A stretch of 32,146 nt of DNA, taken from JAGOBX01 sp036733285 (GTDB lineage Bacteria; JAGOBX01). Shown in pieces: positions 1 to 7,309 of the stretch. The position numbers and the translations under genes are program-made. The notes beneath the pieces were generated by a model, which was not told the origin of the DNA, did no database searches, and worked only from the letters and a program-made list of their open reading frames with translations. Positions within the stretch are counted from its first letter, which is position 1, and each line of letters opens with the position of its first letter. The stretch spans positions 1 through 32,146 of the forward strand of contig DAINAU010000022.1 in NCBI GenBank assembly GCA_036733285.1. Direction: 5' to 3'.

Positions 1-72
1 AGCTTTTCTGTAATGCCATTTTCCTCTAATAAAATATTTTATTCTTTAATTCTGTAATATTAATAATTTTAA

Positions 73-101
73 TTGACAAACAGCCGGAAATACCGTATAA
101 T
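73..101 (+). promoter_or_regulatory. sigma-70 type promoter for tRNA-Gly
   Basis: TTGACA at 73-78 and TATAAT at 96-101 are both exact consensus hexamers with an optimal 17-nt spacer. The tRNA begins 12 nt after the -10 box, which leaves a leader of only a few bases. The promoter probably also drives the kinase gene downstream, because I see no terminator between the tRNA and that gene. Confidence 0.85.
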
Positions 102-113
102 TATTTTTTTAGC

Positions 114-185
114 GCGGGCGTAGTTCAGAGGTAGAACGTCAGCTTCCCAAGCTGAATGTCGTGGGTTCAATTCCCATCGCCCGCT
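114..185 (+). tRNA. tRNA-Gly, anticodon CCC
   Basis: A full cloverleaf can be drawn by hand. The acceptor stem GCGGGCG (114-120) pairs perfectly with CGCCCGC (178-184), and the discriminator base at 185 is T, usual for bacterial glycine tRNAs. The D stem is GTTC/GAAC (123-126/134-137). The anticodon stem is TCAGC/GCTGA (139-143/151-155) around loop TTCCCAA, giving anticodon CCC at 146-148, which reads GGG codons. The T arm is GTGGG/CCCAT (161-165/173-177) with loop TTCAATT. The 3' CCA is not encoded and must be added after transcription. The first codons of the longest open frame of the next gene fall inside this tRNA, so that gene must start further downstream. Confidence 0.97.
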
Positions 186-262
186 CGCGGGACGGATTTA
201 AGTTAATCCTAATGAAAGTCGGGGTTACCTTTATTAAGTTTATTAAAAAGGAGTTAGAGGTT

Positions 263-901
263 ATGACAAAATACAAATATGTTTTTATGCTTGGAAGACC
301 GGGATGCGGAAAATCCGCTATCTATAGAGAACTTGAAAAGGCGCTGGTTGAAAAAGGGCTCGCAAAAACATTTGAGCGCGTTGACGATTTTCCGAAACTC
401 TGGAATAAATTTATAACCGACGACGCCATTGAAAAAGAAGGGAAAAAAAGAATATATTCGAGGCCTACAAACGACGGCGGATATAAAGTGACGAATAACG
501 CCGTTTGGAACGATATATTAAAAGACGTTAACGAAGATATTTTAAAGAAAAGTTCGGGCGACGGACATATTATATTCATAGAGTTTTCAAGATCGAATTA
601 TATCGAAGCTTTATCGAATTTTTCCGATAAAATTTTGAATAAAAGTCTGGTAATATACATAGACGTTAATTTTGAAATATGCTGGCAAAGAAACGTCGCC
701 AGACACGAAGCCGCCATTGCCGCAGGCGGAGACGATCATCTGGTTTCGCGCGACGAAATGGAAGCGACATATCTAAACGACGACGGCGCGGAACTTGTCA
801 AGTCAAAAAAATATAAAACGGTTTGCATCAACAATGAAAAATCCGGAGTAAAACATTTGCAGGAACAAACCGGAAAGGTAATCAAGGCTCTCGAAGCATA
901 A
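263..901 (+). CDS. P-loop nucleoside/nucleotide kinase-like ATPase
   Basis: A 212-residue cytoplasmic protein with a Walker A motif GRPGCGKS at residues 11-18, close to the N-terminus as in NMP kinases and shikimate-kinase-like proteins. A hydrophobic strand HIIFIEFSR (102-110) is a plausible Walker B/DxD-type strand. The segment around residues 138-170 (CWQRNVARHE, then an acidic GGDDHLVSRDEME stretch) looks like the LID region of a small-molecule kinase. I chose the ATG at 263 because an AGGAG (249-253) sits 9 nt upstream; the longer frame beginning at 161 would run through the tRNA. It lies 77 nt after tRNA-Gly and is probably cotranscribed with it. The substrate cannot be read from the sequence. 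The P-loop ATPase call is secure; the kinase call is inferred from size and layout. Confidence 0.75.
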   Translation: MTKYKYVFMLGRPGCGKSAIYRELEKALVEKGLAKTFERVDDFPKLWNKFITDDAIEKEGKKRIYSRPTNDGGYKVTNNAVWNDILKDVNEDILKKSSGDGHIIFIEFSRSNYIEALSNFSDKILNKSLVIYIDVNFEICWQRNVARHEAAIAAGGDDHLVSRDEMEATYLNDDGAELVKSKKYKTVCINNEKSGVKHLQEQTGKVIKALEA

Positions 902-1004
902 ACGCAAAGGGGCATAACCAAATTTAAACGCGATTTTTATTGATTTAAAACGCCGCGTTACAAATCGATTATTATTAAATATTTTAAAAAGTAGGTTTAT
1001 AAAT

Positions 1005-1622
1005 ATGGCATACAGCGAATCTGATTATATTTGCCTGATACGAAAAATTTCGGAATTATACGAAGATAAAACCAAAACGCCGTTGCAGGTATATTTTTTA
1101 ATTAAAAAATTACTGGCAATTTATTCCAAAATTCCGGCATATCCTATAAACGCGGTTCAGATACTTGAAAACAGCGATAAACCCGTAAGCAAAGAATGTT
1201 TGGAAAAAGGGGATTATATATTTGCGGAGACTGAAAAGGACTGCATTTCGGGCGTAATAAAGGATAAAACCGAACAAGGAACAATCAAACTCGGAGATAT
1301 AAGCAAACAGATTACATACAGAAGCAAAACTCTGAATTTATCCGATTTAAAAAACGTTTACTGCGTTCAGGAAAAAAAAGATTATGTCCGGCTTGAAAAG
1401 AGAATTGGAATAAAATCCGCGGTATCCGGAGGCATTGCAGGCAAGAGCGAACCGATTAATCAAACAGGGATTATCGAAAACCCCCCCAAAAAAACAGAAT
1501 CTGAAGGCGGGAAATCAGAATCGGCTGAAAGCGGCTCTGCTCAAGCAATCTCCGGCGGAACCAATACGGCGAATAATCAAAATATTGACGGCGGCTTAAA
1601 AGGAGAAAAAAACAATGCTTAA
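1005..1622 (+). CDS. Unknown protein with low-complexity C-terminal tail
   Basis: A 205-residue protein that I do not recognise. Residues 1-60 are predicted mostly helical, and 65-130 are rich in short hydrophobic/charged alternations compatible with a small beta domain. From about residue 137 to the end it is a Gly/Ser/Glu/Asn-rich tail, likely disordered. There is no signal peptide or membrane segment. A C7A7 homopolymer tract at 1481-1494 lies inside the gene at the start of the tail. Its end overlaps the downstream polynucleotide kinase by 8 nt, with the AGGAG for that gene (1601-1604 region) inside its coding sequence, so the two are translationally coupled and probably act together. The ribosome site (AGTAGGT, 989-995) is weak. 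Confidence 0.75.
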   Translation: MAYSESDYICLIRKISELYEDKTKTPLQVYFLIKKLLAIYSKIPAYPINAVQILENSDKPVSKECLEKGDYIFAETEKDCISGVIKDKTEQGTIKLGDISKQITYRSKTLNLSDLKNVYCVQEKKDYVRLEKRIGIKSAVSGGIAGKSEPINQTGIIENPPKKTESEGGKSESAESGSAQAISGGTNTANNQNIDGGLKGEKNNA

Positions 1623-2868
1623 AAATGTTTATGAAGGAAAAACCCTGCTTGTATCAGGACCATACAATTTAATTTTGAAAGAAGGAACTTTTGAAATTCT
1701 TGGAACCATTGCGGAGAAAGACGAAAGAATTACGGTGCCGGAAAATAAAAGATTGGCTATAAACGTTGTAAAAACCGGTAAAATCGAGATGCGCAACGAT
1801 TATCCCGCGGGCGTAAAAGAGGCGAACGACAATCCGATTCCGTTAAGCTGGGAAAAACTTGTTGAAAAAATATTAAAAAACAAAATTAACACGGTTCTTG
1901 TTATCGGCGCCGCAAATACCGGAAAAAGCACTTTAATAACTTATCTTTCCAATAAGCTGATTCAACATTATAAAAGCGTAAGCGCGATTGATTCTGATTT
2001 GGGACAATCGGATATCGGACCGGCTGGAACAATCGGTTTGTCCGTAATAGAAAAAAAAACCTACGATTTATCCGAGAACAAGGTTTATAAACAGCATTTT
2101 GTCGGTTCTTTTTCTCCTTCAATGAGCATTGTAGAAATACTCATAGGATTGAAAAAACTGACCGCGTCTGCGCTGGCTAATTCGGAAGCGTTGATAGTCA
2201 ACACTTCAGGATTGATAGACGGCGATACCGGCAGATTATTGAAGGAAAGCAAAATAGACGTATTAAATCCGGATATCATAGTTTTAATACAGAAAAACAA
2301 CGAATGCGAACATCTTGTCAAAAATCTTACCGGCAGAAAAATATTCAGAGTAAGCGTTTCAAATTTTGTCAGAACAAAAACGTATGAGGAACGCAAACTC
2401 AACAGGAAAATCTCATTGGGAAAATATTTATCTAACGCTCAAACCGTTAAATTGTCGCTGAAAAAAATTAAATTGAAAAGATGTTTTTTTACAAGCGGAA
2501 CAGCGGAACCTATTCCAGAAAATTATGCGAATCAGATTTCTTACATTGAAAAACTCGGTTTAAACGAGGGAGCGTTTATTATTACAAAAAAGAAAATAGA
2601 AAAAGAAAAATTAGCCGATTTGAAAAAAAAATACAACAGCTTGAAAATAATGGTTTCTGGCGAAGAATCCGGATTATTTGCGGGTTTAATGAACGAATCA
2701 AACGATTACATCGGAATAGGAATACTGGAAAAAATCGATATCGTAAGAGATAATCTTTATATCAAAACCTGCGTTGACGCTCAATTAATAAAAAGCATAA
2801 CTTTAGGTTTGGTAAAACTTGATTCAGAAGGAAATGAAACGGGATATGTAGAACCTGGAACTATATAA
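1615..2868 (+). CDS. Clp1/Grc3-family polynucleotide 5'-hydroxyl kinase
   Basis: A 417-residue protein with the domain order of the Clp1/Grc3/NOL9 family: an N-terminal beta-rich domain (about 1-80), a central P-loop kinase domain and a C-terminal beta domain. Walker A is GAANTGKST at residues 98-106. The family-typical motif DSDLGQSDIGP follows at 126-136, with the DxDxGQ pattern known to contact the nucleic acid substrate. The C-terminal NDYIGIGILEKID segment is also typical of this family. Known members phosphorylate 5'-OH ends of RNA or DNA with ATP and act in RNA processing and repair. Bacterial members are mostly uncharacterised. The start ATG has AAAGGAG (1598-1604) 10 nt upstream and overlaps the preceding gene. 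The family call is firm; the substrate is unknown. Confidence 0.88.
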   Translation: MLKNVYEGKTLLVSGPYNLILKEGTFEILGTIAEKDERITVPENKRLAINVVKTGKIEMRNDYPAGVKEANDNPIPLSWEKLVEKILKNKINTVLVIGAANTGKSTLITYLSNKLIQHYKSVSAIDSDLGQSDIGPAGTIGLSVIEKKTYDLSENKVYKQHFVGSFSPSMSIVEILIGLKKLTASALANSEALIVNTSGLIDGDTGRLLKESKIDVLNPDIIVLIQKNNECEHLVKNLTGRKIFRVSVSNFVRTKTYEERKLNRKISLGKYLSNAQTVKLSLKKIKLKRCFFTSGTAEPIPENYANQISYIEKLGLNEGAFIITKKKIEKEKLADLKKKYNSLKIMVSGEESGLFAGLMNESNDYIGIGILEKIDIVRDNLYIKTCVDAQLIKSITLGLVKLDSEGNETGYVEPGTI

Positions 2869-2898
2869 ACGATTTTTTTAATATTGCTAAAAAAAATA

Positions 2899-2926
2899 TT
2901 GTTTTTTTTTTTTACCAAAGTATAAT
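2899..2926 (+). promoter_or_regulatory. Putative promoter of the pil operon
   Basis: TATAAT at 2921-2926 is a perfect -10 box, preceded after 16 nt by TTGTTT (2899-2904). A 12-T run spans much of the spacer. The region just upstream contains two AATATT blocks followed by the T-run, which could double as a weak terminator for the polynucleotide kinase gene. The pilMN start codon is 35 nt downstream. Confidence 0.5.
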
Positions 2927-2960
2927 TTAAACTTTAAATAAGTAAATTCAAGGAATCACT

Positions 2961-5936
2961 ATGGGTTTATTTTCAAAAAAGTCCACATTGCTTGCGGTTG
3001 ATATAGGAACCGCCTCCGTAAAAATGCTTGTATTGGAAGGAACTTCAAAAAAATTAAAGACCACTTTTGAGAATGTATCGCATTTTAGAATTTCAAAAAA
3101 TGCGGATCCGGAAGAAGAAAAGAAAATAATAAAAGAAGCGGTGATAGAATGCGCCGCCGCATTGAATAAAAAGAAATTCAACAAGGTAATATTTTCAGTG
3201 CCAGCCCAGAATGTAATCGCAAGAATAATTACAATAGGCACAGTTCCGCTTGACAAACTCGACAGCATAATCGGATACGAAGCCGAACAGCACATACCTT
3301 TTCCGTTAAATGAAGTGGCGTTCAAATATCAATTGATAAGTTACGACGATGAAAATATGGACGTCTTACTGACGGCCATTAAACAGGACAGACTCGACGA
3401 ATTATTTGATATAATAACTGGAGCCGGTTTTGAAACCGACTTTATAGACGTAACCTGTTTTTCGGTCTTCAATTTATTATGTTATCAGCAAGGGCTGATT
3501 AAGGAAAAATTAAAAAGTTACGTTCCGATAAAGAGAACCGCGGGTAAAACAAGCGAATCTACCGGAGATTTGATAGCGATGCTGGATATCGGAAGCGGCA
3601 CCGCCGATATAACCGTTGGGAAAAACGACGTTTTTTATTTTACGAGAAGCGCGTTGATAGCCGGCGATAATTTTACCGAAGCTATTCAGAAAAAATATAA
3701 TATTTCTTGGGAGCAAGCTGAAAAAATAAAACGTGAAATTTTCGAGATTGATTTGGAAAGCGCTCTTGAAAAAGCTCCTACTGCCGCGGTTCCGAAAAGC
3801 GCCGGACTAAGCATATTCGGCAAACCAAAACCGTTTGGAAAGCCTGGAGCGAGCGCTGAATCCGAACCTGCGGAATCAAAACCTGGGATAGGGATTCCAA
3901 AACCAACCCCTGCGCAGGAAGTATCAAATAAACCAACGATAGGAATTTCAAAACCTGCGCCTATAGCGGCAGCCCCTGTAAAACCTTCTTTGACAATTCC
4001 GTTAAAACCGGGAGCCGTAGCTGAAACTCAAGCTCAGCCTCAAACTCAGCCTGCTGGAGCCGGACTGCCCAAACCGCCTGCTGGAATCGGGATACCGAAA
4101 CCTTTAGTTGGCGCTGGAATACCTAAACCCGCGGTTCCGCAATCTGAAACTGCCGCTCCAACTACGGTTGAACAGCAACCTGCTTCCGAATCCCAATCAG
4201 AACCGGCGCAGCAAACGCAACCGGTTGCTGGAGTTTCGAAACCGGCTGGAATCGGGATACCGAAGCCTTCAACTGGAATAGGAATCCCCAAACCTCCGGC
4301 TGGAATCGGGATACCGAAACCGTCTGCGGCGTTGGGAATACCAAAACCTTTAGCCGGCGCGGGAATACCTAAACCCGGGGCTGGAATAATACCTAAACCC
4401 GCGGTTCCGCAATCTGATACTGCCGCTCAAACTACGGTTGAACAGCAACCTGCTTCCGAATCCAAAGCAGAACCGGCGCAGCAAACGCAACCGGTTGTTG
4501 AAGCGTCGAAACCGGCTGGACTTGGAATACCGAAGCCTCCAACTGGAATAGGAATACCAAAACCTCCGGCTGGAATCGGGATACCGAAACCGCCCGCGGC
4601 ATTGGGAATACCGAAACCCGGGACGGAAACAAGTTCTCCGGAAGATCAGAATAAAAATCCAAAATTATTGAAAGGTATGTTTGCGAAACCTGAAATAAAA
4701 CCGGTTCCCAAACCATCGTTATTAAAACCAGGTATGCCTGCGAAAAAATTAATGGGGTTTGGCGGAGAAGAACAGAAAGACGAGAGCAAATTAAAATTAA
4801 ATTTACCCAAACCGCCCGGAGCGCCGCCTCAATCGTTGGGCGCGGCTGCGGCAGGGGACGTTTCTATTTCCGAGGAGCCGGGCATAGATATAAGTTCGAT
4901 TGATAAAAAGGAATTATTTAATACGGTAAGACCTTTGCTTGACAGACTGGTAATAGAATTAAGAAGGTCGTTTGATTATTTTAAAACGCAATTAAGCGGC
5001 GGTCAAATAACAAAAATAATATTGACCGGAGGTTCTGCAAAATTAAACGGACTCGATGTTTATTTAAGTAAAAGACTTGAATTGCCGGTAGAAATATTTA
5101 ATCCGATAGAACGCATTGAAACCCAGAATTTAAACGAAAAATCGCATGAATACAGCGTGGCTTTGGGATTGGGTCTACGAAACATATACGATATATTCCC
5201 GATAAATATAAATCTTATTCCTGACGATATAACTTTAAGACGCAGGAAAGTAAAACAGAAAAAATATTTAATAATATTTTTTGTATTGTTAATATTGGCT
5301 TTAGGTGAATTGGGTTTATTCGTTTATTTAGGATTTCAAAGAAAAACAAATGAAGCGAATTACCTACAAACTGAATACGATAAAAAATACGCGACTATTC
5401 TGAAAGAAGTGAACGAGGTTAAGGCAAAAAAAGAAGGATTTGAAAAAGTAAGAGGGATAATTCAGAATATTCAGAATGAAAAAGCCAAATGGTTAGATAT
5501 ATTGCGCGAGTTGAGCGAGTTGCTTAACGACAAATTTTCCGACGGATTGAATACAAAGAATATTTGGATTGAAACGATAACTTTTTCTGAAAAAAGCCGG
5601 ATTTCAATAACAGGCGTGGCTAAAAGTTATGATATGATAAAGAATTTTATAATGCGTTTAGGCGAAACAAAACATTTTACGCCGTCGCAAGAACCGCCGA
5701 GCCAACAGGAAACAATAATAAACGAAAAAAAATATTACAGGTTTTCTTTATTTGCGGATTTGAAACATAACGTAGTTTCCGAAGAAGCAAAACCAGAGGG
5801 CGGAGCGAAAGAAGATGGAACCGAAAATAGCGAAGAAGTAAAATCAAAAGAAAATCCCCAAGAAGAAGAACCAAAAACTGAAGCTAAGCCTGAGAATAAA
5901 GCTTCTGAAGAAGACGACGACGAAGGCGACGAATAA
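2961..5936 (+). CDS. pilM-pilN: PilM-PilN fusion with proline-rich insert in the PilM fold
   Basis: A 991-residue fusion of two inner-membrane alignment proteins of type IV pili. Residues 1-270 and 645-745 together form the actin-like ATPase PilM: phosphate-1 motif DIGTASVK (14-21), phosphate-2 LDIGSGTADITV (208-219) and adenosine motif LTGGSAKLNGL (688-698). Residues about 272-640 interrupt this fold with a Pro/Gly/Gln-rich stretch dominated by GIGIPKP-like units. Directly after PilM comes ININLIPDD (748-756), the cytoplasmic PilN peptide that PilM binds in other bacteria. A membrane helix follows (768-791), then a coiled coil (800-850), the PilN ferredoxin-like region (to about 938) and an acidic tail. 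AAGGA (2950-2954) lies 6 nt before the ATG. It heads a compact operon with pilO, pilP and pilQ. Confidence 0.93.
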   Translation: MGLFSKKSTLLAVDIGTASVKMLVLEGTSKKLKTTFENVSHFRISKNADPEEEKKIIKEAVIECAAALNKKKFNKVIFSVPAQNVIARIITIGTVPLDKLDSIIGYEAEQHIPFPLNEVAFKYQLISYDDENMDVLLTAIKQDRLDELFDIITGAGFETDFIDVTCFSVFNLLCYQQGLIKEKLKSYVPIKRTAGKTSESTGDLIAMLDIGSGTADITVGKNDVFYFTRSALIAGDNFTEAIQKKYNISWEQAEKIKREIFEIDLESALEKAPTAAVPKSAGLSIFGKPKPFGKPGASAESEPAESKPGIGIPKPTPAQEVSNKPTIGISKPAPIAAAPVKPSLTIPLKPGAVAETQAQPQTQPAGAGLPKPPAGIGIPKPLVGAGIPKPAVPQSETAAPTTVEQQPASESQSEPAQQTQPVAGVSKPAGIGIPKPSTGIGIPKPPAGIGIPKPSAALGIPKPLAGAGIPKPGAGIIPKPAVPQSDTAAQTTVEQQPASESKAEPAQQTQPVVEASKPAGLGIPKPPTGIGIPKPPAGIGIPKPPAALGIPKPGTETSSPEDQNKNPKLLKGMFAKPEIKPVPKPSLLKPGMPAKKLMGFGGEEQKDESKLKLNLPKPPGAPPQSLGAAAAGDVSISEEPGIDISSIDKKELFNTVRPLLDRLVIELRRSFDYFKTQLSGGQITKIILTGGSAKLNGLDVYLSKRLELPVEIFNPIERIETQNLNEKSHEYSVALGLGLRNIYDIFPININLIPDDITLRRRKVKQKKYLIIFFVLLILALGELGLFVYLGFQRKTNEANYLQTEYDKKYATILKEVNEVKAKKEGFEKVRGIIQNIQNEKAKWLDILRELSELLNDKFSDGLNTKNIWIETITFSEKSRISITGVAKSYDMIKNFIMRLGETKHFTPSQEPPSQQETIINEKKYYRFSLFADLKHNVVSEEAKPEGGAKEDGTENSEEVKSKENPQEEEPKTEAKPENKASEEDDDEGDE
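4121..4619 (+). repeat. Two direct repeats of about 228 nt inside pilM
   Basis: Copy 1 spans about 4122-4349 and copy 2 about 4392-4619, offset by exactly 270 nt (90 codons), so the frame is kept. Each copy encodes an AVPQS(E/D)TAA segment, a TTVEQQPASES/EPAQQTQPV segment, and a run of GIGIPKP(P/S) units. The pattern indicates recent in-frame tandem duplication in a low-complexity proline-rich linker. Confidence 0.9.
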
Positions 5937-5978
5937 ATTTATTGATAAAAATCCGTTAAAGGATGGGATAAAAGATTT

Positions 5979-6551
5979 ATGGAATTGAAAGAAAAAGACA
6001 AAAAGATGCTTATGTTTCTTGGAATAGCGGTAGTTCTTGTATTGGTTTATTACGTATGGTCAGAGTGGCTTCCGAAAATTGAAGAAGTTGACACTAAAAT
6101 TGAAAAATTGAGAAAAGATATTGACGAAGCGTCCAAACAAAATATTTTACTAAACGAGATGAGATATGAAATAAGCGTTTTAGACAACGAACTGCAGAAT
6201 CTTAAGAGATTTTTTCCCGAAGAAGAAGGCGGAAACAAAAAGGTTCTGGAGTTAATGACTAAAATGGAGATGCTTGGAAATAAACTCGGAGTATCTTTCA
6301 GTTCGTTAAGTTACGGCGCGGTAATTGAACACGAAGGAGGATTGTTTAAAGAAGTTCCTTTGACAATGGTATTATCCAAACCTATCAAACTTGAAACTCT
6401 GATAAAATTATTATACGCTTTTGATAAATATGAGAATATACTTGACGTTAAACAATTTAATATAAATCCGGCAGACGAAAAAAAAGAATTATTTACCGTT
6501 CAACTCGGAGTTTCTTTTTATATGTTTCGTCCGGAAACTTTTAAAATTTAA
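5979..6551 (+). CDS. pilO: Type IV pilus inner-membrane protein PilO
   Basis: A 190-residue bitopic protein with a short charged cytoplasmic N-terminus, one membrane helix at residues 10-27, a periplasmic coiled coil (about 33-80) and a C-terminal ferredoxin-like domain (about 85-185). This is the standard PilO layout and normal length. PilO pairs with PilN in the periplasm and links the PilM ring to PilP and the secretin. It starts 42 nt after the PilM-PilN fusion with an AAAGGAT-type ribosome site at 5958-5964. Position directly after PilN and before a PilP-like gene supports the call. Because PilN is tethered to PilM here, PilO-PilN pairing would fix PilM stoichiometry as well. Confidence 0.88.
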   Translation: MELKEKDKKMLMFLGIAVVLVLVYYVWSEWLPKIEEVDTKIEKLRKDIDEASKQNILLNEMRYEISVLDNELQNLKRFFPEEEGGNKKVLELMTKMEMLGNKLGVSFSSLSYGAVIEHEGGLFKEVPLTMVLSKPIKLETLIKLLYAFDKYENILDVKQFNINPADEKKELFTVQLGVSFYMFRPETFKI

Positions 6552-6568
6552 TTTTTTGTTGGAATATT

Positions 6569-7288
6569 ATGAATGATTTAAAACAAATATGGGCAAAAAT
6601 TAATAGTAAAGTCAATGTATTGCTGTTAGTAATCATAGCATTAATAATAGCGGACGTTTATTTGTTATATGCCGCCTATAATGCTTATAATGATATAGAA
6701 GTTTATGAAAAATTGAAACCGTTAAGACCTCCCAAACCTTTAGAAAAAAAGGCGATTGCCGAGATTGTTCCATTTGATATAGAGAATATGAAACCTCCTG
6801 TCGAATATGAAATAATAACCGCTAATAACGTTTATATAAATCCTGAGTTGAAACCCGTAGATTTGACTAAACAAAATGTGGCTGTTATTGATGAATATGA
6901 TGAGAGCGATACCGGCGAGGTTCCGATAGGCGAGATGCAGAGTCTTGACGGATATACTGCAAAAGGATTAATTACCGGAGACGCTAAAACTGTTGGAGCA
7001 GTATTTATCGAAGGACCCGGCGGAATGTCGTTTTACGGTAAAGAAGGCAGAAAACTCATAGGAACAAATATAACTGTAAGAAAGATTTTTAAAGACAGGG
7101 TCATATTATTTCAACCCGGATACAAAGAAACTACAATATCGTTTGAATCTGAAGAATTTTTATCAAGATGGAAACGGAATGAATATATTGATCCATTAAC
7201 AATAGCAAGACCTGCGGGACAAATAAAGGCGAACGAGCCGGAAGAAAGCGGAAATGAAAAAGAAGCCGAGCCGGAAGATGAAGAATAA
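6569..7288 (+). CDS. pilP: PilP/GspC-like inner-membrane protein
   Basis: A 239-residue protein with an N-terminal membrane helix (16-36), a proline-rich linker (48-100) and a small beta domain at about 127-195 with the GspC/PilP homology-region pattern: GYTAKGLITG, then VGAVFIEGP, LIGTNITVRKI and VILFQPGYKETTISF. In characterised systems this domain docks onto the N0 domain of the secretin, joining inner and outer membrane complexes. Classical PilP is a lipoprotein with a lipobox, whereas this protein has an uncleaved helix more like GspC. The tail is acidic (EEPEDEE type). It starts 17 nt after pilO. A PilP-role protein is well supported by position; the family assignment is by pattern only. 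Confidence 0.72.
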   Translation: MNDLKQIWAKINSKVNVLLLVIIALIIADVYLLYAAYNAYNDIEVYEKLKPLRPPKPLEKKAIAEIVPFDIENMKPPVEYEIITANNVYINPELKPVDLTKQNVAVIDEYDESDTGEVPIGEMQSLDGYTAKGLITGDAKTVGAVFIEGPGGMSFYGKEGRKLIGTNITVRKIFKDRVILFQPGYKETTISFESEEFLSRWKRNEYIDPLTIARPAGQIKANEPEESGNEKEAEPEDEE

Positions 7289-7309
7289 CGATAAATCGAA
7301 TAAGAAAAA

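Noticed and set aside
161..262. Longer N-terminus for the P-loop kinase beginning at 161
   Set aside because: It would overlap the T arm and acceptor stem of tRNA-Gly, and a proper AGGAG precedes the ATG at 263.
1485..1494. Programmed -1 ribosomal frameshift site at the C7A7 tract
   Set aside because: The reading phase does not give a classical X XXY YYZ heptamer and no downstream pseudoknot is evident. Only simple slippage remains possible.
4046..4716. Several minus-strand open frames opposite the pilM insert
   Set aside because: They are complements of the GIGIPKP-coding repeats, low in complexity and without ribosome sites.
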